A DNA stretch of 64,000 bases from Carposina sasakii (Eukaryota > Arthropoda > Insecta > Lepidoptera > Carposinidae): NCBI GenBank assembly GCA_014607495.2, contig CP053172.1, forward strand, positions 2,618,888 through 2,682,887, given 5' to 3'. Shown here in pieces: positions 1-12,300 of this stretch. The position numbers and the translations under genes were made by a program. Position 1 is the first letter of the stretch. Each line of letters starts with the position of its first letter. The notes beneath the pieces are model-generated. The model was not told where the DNA came from, did not search any database, and worked only from the letters and a program-made list of their open reading frames with translations.

Positions 1-240
1 TCACCCAATTGTTTTGCCTTCCCAGAATTCAAATTTCGAACAAATTGTTTGTATGGGAATGTAGAAAAGGAATGTTTTAGACCTGTTCAGGCATTTTTTA
101 AAAATTTTCTCTCCGTTAGAACCATCCCTGTACTTCAAGGAATACGCTAAAAAGAGAATAAGCGAAATCGGTTCAACCGTTCTCGAGATTCGCGCTTACC
201 AACACTTTTAGCGATTCATTTTTATATTATAGATTAGACA
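1..240. repeat. Fragment of an interspersed repeat (RTE/Helitron-tail style)
   Basis: The text around 155-200 contains an 'aaatcggttcaaccgttctcgagattcgcgc'-like phrase (its core is aatcggttcaaccgtt), the type of sequence that recurs in insect non-autonomous elements; related phrases occur at 58970 and 59223. No open reading frame is convincing. Family assignment is inferred. Confidence 0.4.
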
Positions 241-479
241 TACAGAGATACAATGAAACAAGACAAACAGGTTAGAAACATAGAAACCTTAGGTAGAAAC
301 GAAGATAGTGAAGAAAAGCATTTAAAAAGAGCACATCCTATATGGAGCTTGTCAGATACATCCCGCATATGTTTAGTCTACGCTGTAGGTAGATGCCAAA
401 TAGGACCCTTTTCAGCTGGATGCTGCTGAGACAGGGTAGGGGTTGCTTACCATGCAAACAGCGCAACATTGTGTAGACT

Positions 480-695
480 TGCGATATCTTTTTGACTGGA
501 GATTTTGTTTTTCGAGAATTGAAATGTTTGAAATCAGAAATGTTTGTTAATCGTCTACGTGCATTTCTGCAAAAAAGTGCAATCTGATAAGTCAGCTTCG
601 GATGTCTATGGATGGAGAAAAATGATTGTGATGACGAGGAAAACGCGTACTAGTATTCGGAAACGTCACAGACTAAGTTAGAGATGCTGGAAACG
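480..695 (+). repeat. Degenerate copy of the TA-flanked MITE family D
   Basis: The stretch has decayed versions of family D core phrases: gtgcatttctgcaaaaa, a 'ggagaaaaatgattgtgatga' block and a 'ttcggaaacgt' block, in the same order as the intact copies at 8761, 27382 and 42286. Its ends are lost. Confidence 0.4.
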
Positions 696-727
696 TTAAT
701 GACGAAACAACACACTGTACTTATATA

Positions 728-987
728 CAGGATGTAACAAAAGGGGTATGTTAAGCGATAAGCTATATAAATAGCCAACTAAAAGGAACCTACTAACAAA
801 ATTTCAAACTTGAAATCACATTTTTATTTTTCCAGATAGTATGAAGAATTTCAATACAACTCAAGAATGTTCATAGAATCTTGAAAAATAAACATGTGAT
901 TTCGAGTTTCAAATTTTGCAAATAGGTTCTCTATAGTGGGCTATTTACATAGCTTTTCACTTAACATACCCTTTCTGTTACACCCTG
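728..987. mobile_element. MITE family E, near-palindromic, copy 1
   Basis: 260-bp element starting CAGGATGTAACAAAAGGGG and ending with the inverted form CTTTCTGTTACACCCTG, flanked by TA on both sides. The two halves are long imperfect inverted repeats, so it could fold into one hairpin. TA target and CAGGGTG-like ends suggest Tc1/mariner-type mobilisation (inference). It encodes nothing. Confidence 0.75.
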
Positions 988-1620
988 TATTTTATTGTTT
1001 TTTGTGTTGCGCAGATTGAATCATAATTTCAACATCCTTTGAAACACTAATCGAAACACGAAAGAAGTAGGCCAATAGGCTGGCGGTGGTAATCACCGGA
1101 TTGGTCGAAACCGGGTTTGAATTTGCCCCGATATCTACACAATCAGCTACCCATCCGCAGCTTATTGGCCCACCCAGCAAAGACAAGGAATGAGTTACTG
1201 CTTTTTAGGGTTCTGTACAGAAAATGAGAAAACGGTACCCTCTCGTGAAATCTGTCCTTTTTGCTCAGAATCTACTGGATCAATCAGGTATTGATTTTAT
1301 TCGAGAAATAAGACGAAAATTGACCACAAAGTTCTTAGAATTCATAGCAGTTAGCATTGTTTTGCGAGTTGAACTCCTACTAGGCCGATTATTCTATAAG
1401 CCCGAAGTATTACCCACTGCTGGGCAATGACATACCCACCTTTAGACTGTGCCTTCGCCGTTCACAACCAAGCTTAGGCGTACTTTAGTACAAAAAGAAA
1501 ATCGCTAAAAGATGGCTCGTTTATTAGGCCTTAGTTAATGGCTTCAAAATAAAATTTTAACAATTCGATTTTTAAAAAATGTTAAGATAAGGTCAAATAA
1601 CTAAAAATACATAAAAAAAA

Positions 1621-1810
1621 TAGCAATCTATCACAAAATAAGATCATTTTTTCACAGGATCGCCCGATACAATTGGCTTGGAAAGCGAACATTGCGGATA
1701 ATCAAATAAAAAATGCATTCCCTGCAAGTAATAACACTGTCGTATAACTCAACACAATGGTACTTGTTCAGCATTTCAGTATTTGCCTGGCTATCACCCA
1801 CACCCTGTAT
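1621..1810 (+). mobile_element. 3' end fragment of MITE family M
   Basis: The segment ending in ctatcacccacaccctgtat matches the right end of the complete copy at 60551-60991, including the phrase tcagcatttcagtatttgcc. The left end is missing. Non-coding. Confidence 0.55.
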
Positions 1811-1997
1811 ACTCCTGTCTATCTTGTTATTACTATGTTAAATAAATAAATCTTCCTGCCCTTATCCCACCCCATTAATCATGGGGTCGACGCATTATGA
1901 TTTCTTTCGAAACTCATTGCCAAAGTTTTGGCATTAGTTTTTACGGCCGGCCGCCTGCCTGACACCAACCCTCCTCGGGTATAGCTAAGTGACAATT

Positions 1998-2112
1998 TTT
2001 TGAAAAATCCGTACATGAAATAAATTCATGTGGTACAGGCCCGTGACTGGGATCGAACTCGCGCCTCCCGACTGAAAGGCGCACGTCTTAACCATTGGGC
2101 TATCACCGCTAG
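1998..2112 (-). repeat. tRNA-derived SINE, family B (reverse)
   Basis: In reverse complement it reads as a tRNA-like head, with an A-box-like 'gcccaatggttaagacg' and a B-box-like 'agttcgatcccagtcac', followed by a tail phrase 'catgaatttatttcatgta'. A sister copy lies at 10919-11035. Pol III-type boxes point to a SINE rather than a working tRNA. Confidence 0.6.
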
Positions 2113-2346
2113 TAAATATTTCAATAAAATAAATAGGTATATAGGAATCCAAATTAATTATGTAAACGCTGGAATGGCAGTTTTAAGTTTTATTCAGCTT
2201 AACTAAGTATAATAATAAAATATATTATAATAAATGCATATTATACTTAATTTTATTATTTTTCTATGAAAATAAGTGCATTCTGCAATACTTACATACA
2301 GTAACTTAATTAGACACATTCATTCACCACTGCCCATCAAATTATA

Positions 2347-2606
2347 CAGGGTGTAACAAAAAGGGTATGTTAAGCGAAAAGCTATGTAAAGAGCCCACTA
2401 TAGAGAACCTATCTACAAAATTTTAGACCCGAAATCACATTTTTATTTTTCAAGATTGTATGAAAATTTCTGAGATATTAAAAAATTCTCCATACTATCG
2501 GGAAAAATAAACATGTGATTTCGGGTCTCAAATTTTGTAGACAGGTTCTCTACAGTGGGCTATTTACATAGCTTTTCGCTTAATATACCCTTTTTGTTAC
2601 ATCCTG
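2347..2606. mobile_element. MITE family E, copy 2
   Basis: 260 bp, TA on each side, begins CAGGGTGTAACAAAAAGGG and ends with its near-perfect inverse CTTTTTGTTACATCCTG. Same length as copy 1. Non-coding. Confidence 0.8.
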
Positions 2607-2698
2607 TATAATACCAGTTAGCCTCATGTGGTAAGTGGTGAGTCAATCTAGAGCCCGGTGACGAATCCAATAGGAAATGTTTCCGCGCCATTTGCCAA

Positions 2699-3125
2699 TG
2701 ACGACCAATTGGTGTAGTAGGTCCTGGGTTCAAATCCCGGCAGGTGCAAACATTGATATGATGAATATCGACGTTTGTTTCAGAGTCATGGATGTTTCTA
2801 TACTTATCCATGTATTTATATACCGGTGCTTAGTACCCACGATCAGAGGCGGCATGTGATATTTTTGATGGGGGTTCAGATTTAAAAACCCGCGTAAAAG
2901 GTTGACTTTTCTAACTACATACTTACATTTTTGGATATGAAGTATATACATAGTAAAATATAAATATGCATAAAGAAATACAGACTGCCTATGTAATCTT
3001 CAAGAGTGGGAGTGCACTGCACCAGCGCTCTTCCATACGAGCCGCTTCTGCCCACGACACAAGACCTTAGAGATCTTAATGTGGGGTCAATGTGTTGTGA
3101 AGTGTGTGAATATTTATTAGTTTAT
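2699..3125 (+). repeat. tRNA-derived SINE, family A, interrupted copy
   Basis: A tRNA-like head ('caattggtgtagtag', 'gggttcaaatcccgg') is followed by the family body with 'catggatgtttctatactt'. The anticodon-arm region is deleted relative to the copies at 39325 and 61339. The tail phrase 'gtgttgtgaagtgtgtgaat' appears at 3091-3110, separated from the body by unrelated sequence. Confidence 0.55.
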
Positions 3126-3149
3126 TCATTTGACACCTTTTTAGCGCTT

Positions 3150-3322
3150 TCAGGCTGCTGAAAGCTCCATATCGAGTTCCATAAGCATGGTATTAGCTCG
3201 CTGCAATCGCATCGCCTGTTGCTTCCCACTTTCCTTCAGCGCTGAAATGTTTTGTTTCAGCGATGCTAGGCGACTGTCGACGCGAGTTTTCTCTTCCAAC
3301 AATATCTTTTTAGCGTTGCGAC
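3150..3322 (-). CDS. Acidic-protein gene, terminal coding exon 9
   Basis: 173 bp, entered in phase 1, residues 485-541, stop TGA at 3152-3150. The peptide has regularly spaced Leu, Ile, Met and Lys/Glu residues (KKILLEEKTRVDSRLASLK, then LQRANTMLMELDMEL), as expected of an alpha-helical coiled coil. Confidence 0.75.
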
Positions 3323-6300
3323 CTGATGTAAAAAACAGAATTTAAAAAACTTTGCTTAGCACCCACGACGCAAGACCTTAGGGATCTATGATTATCTGAT
3401 ACAGATTAATATTAACAGTGTTGTTACTAAACTACAGACAGATAGACACTGTGTAAAAATTACATTTGACAGAAAAATGTGTACAATTTACTCGTGGATC
3501 CCAGTGTCAAAGGGCGCAAGCAGTTTTGTGTGACGTTTTAAATTTTTGTTTTTTTTATATTTTATTTAGTTTATCCCGAAGGAAAGGCAAGGGGAACTAA
3601 GCCCATACAGCCTATGATGGATGATATTGATGATGATGACTGGAAACGTCGGGAAAATCCTCAAGAATGGGTGTAAAATTAGTAAAAATCAAAAATAATT
3701 GTAGAAACAACTCACATTGGGCCGATGAAGAGATCGTAATCCGGCTAAAGATTTACTTAGCTTACCTGAATATAAAACCATGCACACGCACTAGATTCAC
3801 ATAACAAGTAAACAAAATATAACTTATCTACCAGAAAACATCACTTTACGGACACATGCAAGCCATTTACAAATAAATTTTGATTTTCACAAGAAAATTA
3901 TACCCGCTCCCTTCCAGCTTTTCCCGCCGAATCCTTTAAATTTTTGTAACTGTTTTATTTTTTGTTTCGTTTATCCCAAAGTAAAAGCAAGGGCAACTAA
4001 GCCCATACAGCCATTGTCTTTAGTAAATGATTTATGATGGATGATAATGATGATGATGAATGGAAACGTCGACAAAATCCTCAAGAATGGGTGTAAAATT
4101 AGTAAAGATCAAAAAGAATTGCAGATACAACTTACATGAGCCCATGAACAGATTGTATTCCGACTAAAGTTTTACTCAGGTTACCTGCATATAAAACATG
4201 CACACGCACTAGATTCACATCACAAGTAAACAAAATATAACTTATCTACCAGAAAACATTACGGACACATGCAAGCCATTTATAAATAAATTTTGATTTG
4301 ATACATTTCCTGCGAGTATTAACACTGTCGTATATCTCAACACAATGGTACTTGTTCAGCATTTCAGTATTTGCCTGGCTGTCACCCACACCCTGTACAT
4401 GTGTTGGAAAATTTTCTTCCAACAAGGCATTATGCCACTTCCGTTTGTTAAGTTTCATTGAGGGATCATCACTATGAATTGTCGAAAGAATAGCTGATAT
4501 GTGGGCGAGAAATACTGACTTACCTAGTATAGGTAGATAGTCCCCGGCTCTCTCTCCTCTTATGTCGATACTGAACCAGTCATTGTTCTCGTCTTCAGAT
4601 GATGACTGGAAATCCTGCCGGATAACATTAGAATTACTTCTCTCTCTTTTATTAGTTTGCTGGGAGAAGTCACTTTACTGGCCGATCGAAATATTTAGAT
4701 GTGTCAACCATATGCAAAGCGAAAAAAACAGGGATAAAATATTAATGACCACTTACCCAATTTTACCCAGCTGTCAGGAAATCATCATCATCATCAGCCT
4801 ATTGCAGTCCACTGCTGGACGTAGGCCTCCACCAGGACAAGTCACAAGACTGCCATGGGGGGGGGTATTTGCCCATAGTCACCACGGGTTGGTGACCGCA
4901 GTTTGTAATTTGGACTATGCTGTCAGCACGGGAGGCGTTGCTGCCCACCTCCCGGAAACCCTTAATAGCCTCGTACGATACCCACGGGCAAGCAGAGGGG
5001 TGGTACGAATTCTATTCTGCCGGCACCACGCGTCAGGAAATAATTACATACATATAATCACGCCTTTATCCCTTACGGGGTAGGCAGAGCACCAAGGGCC
5101 GATAGGACCACATGGTGCCACTTCTGACCAATTTTGAGGGTATAGTTGACTAGCCCATCGCCTACAAAACACCAAGACCCTCTTGTCCCTCCTACTGACT
5201 TGTACAGTATGCCCGGGAAGAAAAGCAGCTGTAGTATTATACGATTTTTTTTTCGCTCCCAGAGCAGCATAGAAGAAATAATATATTTCAAGTGACATAT
5301 TTAGACAGAGTCGCGTTTGTGAACACGGTTGCACCCATAAATATGCGTCAAATTGGCCTTCGGATCTATCCTACTAATATTATAAACGCAAAAGTTTGTG
5401 ATGATGCATGTGTGTTTGTTTGTTGCTCTTTCACGCAAAAAACTACTGAATGGATTTTGATGAAACTCCACAATAATATAGCTTACATATCAGAATAACA
5501 CATAGGCAACAAATCATTATCCCGGAAAATATGTTGTGCCGGATAATTTCGACAGTTTGTTTTTTCTGCAGTCCACGCGAACGGAGTCGCGAGCGTCCAC
5601 CAGTTAACTACCTATATTATGTATAATCATGGAGAAGGTATAAAAGAGGAGGTGGAACTATGAAGTGAGTCGTGTGACAATCGTTAGGCCATGACGTCAT
5701 GATAGGGGCGGAGCTTCGAGGCCAGTGTGTGTAACGCAGTAGCTGTGACCACACGCTTATGCAAGTAGTTTAACTAGTCACTACAATGTGGTTTCTATGT
5801 AAATGGGCAGGGCTACAGTGTTCAATGCTCCCCTCGTCCCATACTTCAACCCCGCTCAGCGGCACATTATTTTTGTATGAAAATATACGATAAATATATA
5901 AGGTATGTTTGGAACGTACTAAATGGAAATCTGTAGTCTCTGCCTACCCCTGTGGGATATAGTCGTGAGGTTATGTATGTATGTACGAGTATGTATTGAT
6001 ATGTATAGGTACTTACATCGTATAAGCTGTCCTCGTCTGATAGGCTTTCATCATCGGAAGGCATTTCCTCGTCCATCTGTTCAGGTTTGCGCATTTTCAG
6101 TGTCTGCGTTATTTCATATTCGTCAGATTCCTGCAAAAGCAATCCATTATAAGGTGTTATTTCATCATCATCAGCCTATTGCAGTCCACTGCTGGACGTA
6201 GGCCTCCCCCAGGGCACGCCATAAGACTGCCATGGGGGGTATTTGCCCATAGTCACCACGCTGGGCAGGCGGGTTGGTGACCGCAGTTTGTATTTCGGAC

Positions 6301-9300
6301 TATGTTATCAACACGGGAGGCGCTGCTGCCCACCTCCCGGAAACCCTTAATCGTCTCGTACGATACCCACGGGCGGACATGGGGTGGTACGAATTCTACT
6401 CTGCCGGCACCACGCGGCCTAAGGTGTTATTTATTTTTTTTGGCAAATGCACCGTGCATTTTGCCAGTGTCTCCTGCGCGGTTTATTTAAAAGTTAGAGC
6501 ATAAGGCCCTGTTTACACTTTGATTAGTAATTAGGCGAGTTCATACATGTTCTGCGGGATTTCAATGCCCCCCCCCCCTGGGTACGGCCATGCCTATGCT
6601 TGATTTCAGAACTAACATTTTTTGTATGCAGTCAATCAGAAAATGTGGTCATACAGATAGTAACGAGCGCCATCATCCATCGGAACTATACGGTGAAAGG
6701 CACTTTATCCTGTACTAGCAGCCGCCCACGACTTCGTCCGCGTGAGGGGGCGTTGTACCCGTGCGAAGCCGGGCAGGTTGTTGTATAGACTGTAGCCTTC
6801 CTTGGTAAATGGGCTATCTAACACTGAAAGAATTTTTCAATTCAGACCAGTAGTTCCTGAGATTAGCGCGTTCAAACAAACAAACAAACAAACTCTTCAG
6901 CTTTATAATATTATTAGTATAGATAAGGAACGGAATTATCTCATCCCCTATCATTCCTCCTAAGAAGATATACATACATATATAATCACGCCTTTATCCC
7001 TTAAGGGGTAGGCAGAGCACCAAGGGCCGACAGAACCACATGGTGCCACTTCTGACCAATTTTGAGGGCATAGTTGAGATGTACAAGTTCGGTTAATAGT
7101 GACAGGTGGTCAGCCCATCGCCTACAAAACACCAAGACCCTCTTGTCCCTCTACTGACTTGTACAGTATGCCCGGGAAGAGAAGCAGCTGTCGTATTATA
7201 CGTTTTTTTTTCACTCCCAGAGCAGCATAGAAGAATATATGTAATATATCCTAGGAAGATATGTAACCAAAATAGAAAAGCAAGAAAGAGAGAGCAGTAT
7301 ACTTACAACTTCTCTATCCCAATCCTCTTCTAAGGACTCCATATCATCGTCTTCATCGAATTCATCATCCACTTGATCATCTATCGAATCTTCATTTTGG
7401 CTAGACTTCAATCGGTCAAATTTGTCAATATGAGATTTATTATTTTGACCGACCTTGTTTACTTGACCAGCTTTGTTAACTTGGCCAATCTTGTTAATTT
7501 GGCCAGCCTTGTTAATTTGGACAATTCTGTTGACTTGGTCAGTCTTGTTAACTTGGCCAGTCTTGTTAACTTGGCCAATCTTGTTGACTTGGCCAGCCTT
7601 GTTAACTTGGCTTGGCCTGTTAATTTGACCAGTCTTGGCCCCTTGGTCAACTTTGGTGAAATGTATTTTGGTCACCTGAGGTGAGGAGTTCACAACTTTG
7701 ACAACTTGTGTACTATTCACCGGTTTTGTCACATTTTGAGATGATTTCTTCGGTGGAATTTGTACGATAGTTTTCGTTGGTTTTGCCGTAATTTTGCTAT
7801 CACTTTGCTTCGTGATTTGCCGTTTTATTTCGTGCTTATTCGGTGTGGATGAGACTAATTTATCTGAAAAATTTATTCAGTTATTTATTATTTATACAGG
7901 GTGTAACAAAAAGGGTATGTTAAGCGAAAAGCTATGTTAATAGCCCACTAAAAGGAACCTACCCACAAAATTTGAGACTCGAAATCCCATGTTTATTTTT
8001 CCAGATAGTTTGGAATATTCTTAAACAACTCTGGAATGCTCATACAATCTTGAAAAATAAACATGTGATTTCGAGTCTCAAATTTTGGAAATAGGTTCTC
8101 TATAGTGGGCTATTTACATATCCTTTATTCTTTATTGTACACAGACATTTTATATGGAAAAACATTTTACATTGACAATGTACAAAGGCGTGCTTATCCC
8201 TATAAGAGATTTCTTCCAGCAAACCACTTGTGATAGCGAAAGTTGGGTGAAAAAGGTAGATTGTATGTGTACACAATACCAAATAAATATACTTACATAA
8301 ACCTACATAATATCAATATACCTAAATAATAATACATATCTACATATAATAAACCTAACCTACATAGACTTACAATAAAAGTATCTTACAATAATAAAAT
8401 AACCGACAGACCTACTAAGGAAAAGAAAGGTAGTATGCCTTTCTTATCTTATCTACACATATCTTTTCGCTTAATATACGCTTTCTGTTACACACTGTAT
8501 ATTCAGTTGGTTAGAGATGCACGGAATGCGAGAGGTCGTGAGTTCAAATCTCACTCGGGTGAAATTTTTTTTCATTTTCTTATTAATATTTATAGTAAAT
8601 TTATTTCAGTTGAATATGGTCCTAAAAAGCAGTATTATGCTACTTTATAATAATGTATCGCTCAACACTGGGACATAACTGTTCGTAAACCTAATCATCA
8701 TAATCCCTCTGCCCTTACCCGATTATTTATTGGGTCAGCGCAATATAATACATATACATACAGGATGTTTTTTTGTGGCCACCTTTAACGAAGGGTACGT
8801 ACTCTATACATGAAATAAAGTAAGTTTATGCCAAAAAATGCTGGGAAATTTCTTTTTTTTTTTAATTTTTTTTTGATTTTTTTTTTTAAATTCATTGATC
8901 GTGCGAAATTTATAGTGTCTAGCGTTTATGTTAGTTTTTTTATAGACAGATATTAATTATTTTTCGTGAAAAAATCCTGCTACGCGCGTCTATGTGCATT
9001 TATGCAGAAAAACGCAGTCTATTTACTCAACTTTGGACCCTAATATTTTGGAAACCAGACACTTCCCAGGTATGCTTCCATGGAGAAAAATGATCGTGAT
9101 GATGAGGAGATTCCGTAGTTTTCGGGAACGTTGACGACCAAAAATCACTGTATAATCACGCCTTTATCCCTTACGGGGTAGGCAGAGCACCAAGGGCCGA
9201 TAGAACCACATGGTGCCACTTCTGACCAATTTTGAGGGTATAGTTACTTTTTATCCCGGGAAAATATTTTTATTCCGGATAATATCAACTTTTTTTTCTG

Positions 9301-12300
9301 CAGTCTATGTGCCCACTTATACATATTTACCATTTATATGTGCCTTGGCAGCCGTACTATCTCTCGGGACTAAGATGATGGTGGATGATGAAGACTTCAC
9401 ATCGAACATCTTCCGCATTGTTTCATCATCGTCGGAAGACTAAAGAGAGAAGGAAATAAAGAAATTATATTATTAATAGCCGCGTAGAGTAGAGTAGTTT
9501 GTACCACCCCATGTCTGCCCGTGGGTATCGTACGAGGCGATTAAGGGTTTCCGGGAGGTGAGCAGCAGCGCCTCCCGTATTGACAATATAGTCCGAAAAT
9601 CACACTGCGGTCACCAACCCGCCTGCCCAGCGTGGTGACTATGGGCAAAACCCCCCTGTGGCAGTAGCCTAGTGACGTGCTCTGGGTGAGGCCTACGTCC
9701 AGCAGTGGATTGCAATAGGCTGAAGGCATAATACATACACGAGAGATGTAAAAGACCAATGACTTAGCCCATCGTCTGAGAGAACGCCCCTGAGTTCTAG
9801 TAGACTCTTACAAACAATTAGGCCAAACATTAAAATAGGGATTCAGCTTTGTTTACAGAGATTTGGCTAGGGTATATACGAGTAATTATCGGGATGAAAA
9901 AATAACGTTGCCAAAATGAGAGATGGTAAAATTCGATGGTAAAATTCTTCATCCGAGTTAATTGATCCGATAGCTCAGTTGGTTAGAGCGAAAGCACGGT
10001 TTGCGAGAGGTCGTGAGTTCAAATCTCAACAGGGTGAATTTTTTTTTCATTTCATTATTAATATTTTTTATTAATATAGTGGTCTGGTGTGGCCGAAAGC
10101 GCTTTCATTTCACCACACCCACATCCCTGTGCTAAAGTAAGGATAAGCATGTGTCCCACGCCACCCACACACACTCTCAATTTATCGCTGTCCCATTGCT
10201 TCGGCTTTGAAAAAACTTATATACTAGCTGTAACACTAGATCCGCATGGCTATTGCCTAATTTGCTATAGCAAAGTCGCCCCCTGAGAATTTTCTCGTTG
10301 CGCGCATGCACACTCTCAATTTTTGCTATCGCGTTGCTTCGGCTTTGCTATGCAAATTAGGTAATCAGGGGGCGACTTTGCTATAGCAAATTAGGCAATA
10401 GCCATGCGGATCTAGTGTTACAGCTAGTATATAAGTTTTTTCAAAATCAGTGATTATTTTTTTACACGAACATTACAGTGCAGTAATGATTCCAGGTTGT
10501 AGGAACAACCGATTTTTTTTCACTATTTCGGAGTAGGTTCCATAATGAAAGTTGTCTCTTTTTACCTACCTAGTTTCGTGTCAAAAGATAATCACTAATT
10601 TTGAAAACACCTTATATAACATTCAAATCAATGTTCGCACCTACCGGGATTCGAACCCAGCACCTATAGCGTCGGAAGCAGGGTCACTCACTACCTACTA
10701 CACCAATCGGCCGTCAATGCATCTAACAAATTTATCTACTGGCTTCTTGTTTATACCCTCACCATATCACTGGTATCAGTATAGTCCTCAGGCACCGCTT
10801 TAGGCGCTTGCCTGCCCTTAGCTTTACCAGCATCCTTCTTGACCTGAAAGCAGAGACCCATGTCACCAAGCCCACCACCTACCTACCAACACCATTGTTA
10901 CCATCTAATCACTATAATAGCCCAGTGGTTAGGACGTGCACCTTCCAAGCGGGAGGCGTAAGTTCGATCCCAGTCACGGGCCTGTACCAATGAATTTATT
11001 TCATGTACAAATTTTAATGTTGCTAAATTGTCACTTAGCTCGTGCCTCGGAAAGCACGTAAAACCGTTGCTCCTGCGCCTGATCTCTCTCCGGTCGTGTC
11101 GGCTTTCCGTCCCATCGGACTATGAGAGTAACGGAATAGAGTGCATCTGTGTTTGCGCACACACTTGTGTCCTCAATTCTCCAATATCTCCTGCGTACCT
11201 GACCAATCTCCGTAGAGATTGGTCGCCTTGGCCGAAATACGGTCGGAGATCATCATGTATTATAAAACAAAGTCTCTTCCCACTGTCTGTACCTATGTAT
11301 GCTTAGATCTTTCAAACTACGCAACGGATTTTGATGTGCATTTACCCGACGCGATAACACGTCAAAATGTATGGCGCGTGTTAACAGTGTGTAAAATGTA
11401 TGTGATTGATGTGTACTGACTCGCGTGACGTCACGTCCATAATTGACTATAGACGACATGCAAGGAAGGAGCAGCACATTGCAATAGCAAATTTTAGGAG
11501 AGTAGTATAATTAACAAATATTCCCGAGCCTCACACAAAACACAAACCAAGTCCCACAAATAATGTCTGCTCAAGTAGCATGACCCGCGAAATACGATAT
11601 GATAGACCGATTTACTCGTATCGACATTTAGCAGGGATCGAAATGATCAAGATAAATATTTTTTTGGATAATTATCTTGATAATTATCCGATAATTGTCC
11701 TAGCTAATTAACTTCTTGAAATTTTCTTTATTTCAATTATAATCTATTAATCTCAAAAAGGGTCTCAGTTTTTCGGCACTATGAGATGAACAGCAAAGAA
11801 TAATACATTTTAAGTGAGAAAAATACAATTTAATTCAGAGTTTGTTTTTATGGCGTCAAAAAAATTAAGAAAAGACGTAAAAAAAGGGAAATTCCTGAAA
11901 TTCACACTTCTCTTGTCAGTAGGAAAGGTTTTTTTATGTCTAGTGCGTTTGGATACGTAAATAAACTTAGATTTATTTAGTATTTGATTTTATAATTTAT
12001 CAAAGATAATTATCAAGGTACATATACATATTTATCAAGATAATTATCGTGATAATTATCATGATAATTATCACTTCGAACCCTAACATTTAGCCTGTCA
12101 AAATACGATAAATATAGCAGCCATGTTGCATTTTGTATAAAGAAGATACGATATCGTACGATACGATATCCACGATGCGTGGTCATGCTAGGGGGGCTGG
12201 ATGCTAGATTAATACATTACCTGTAAGAATTCATCGTCACTGTCTGTCACATTGCCTTTGAATGTCTCTGTCTCTTTCGTTTCTGGTTTCTGAGCTTTTT

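Noticed and set aside
4562..5083. 173-codon plus-strand frame
   Set aside because: It runs antisense over exon 8 of the acidic-protein gene and then through repeat families F and G; the peptide reflects the repeats.
9963..10040. Possible tRNA gene
   Set aside because: A- and B-box-like sequences are present but the acceptor and anticodon stems do not pair and a SINE tail follows; a second similar copy exists at 8505.
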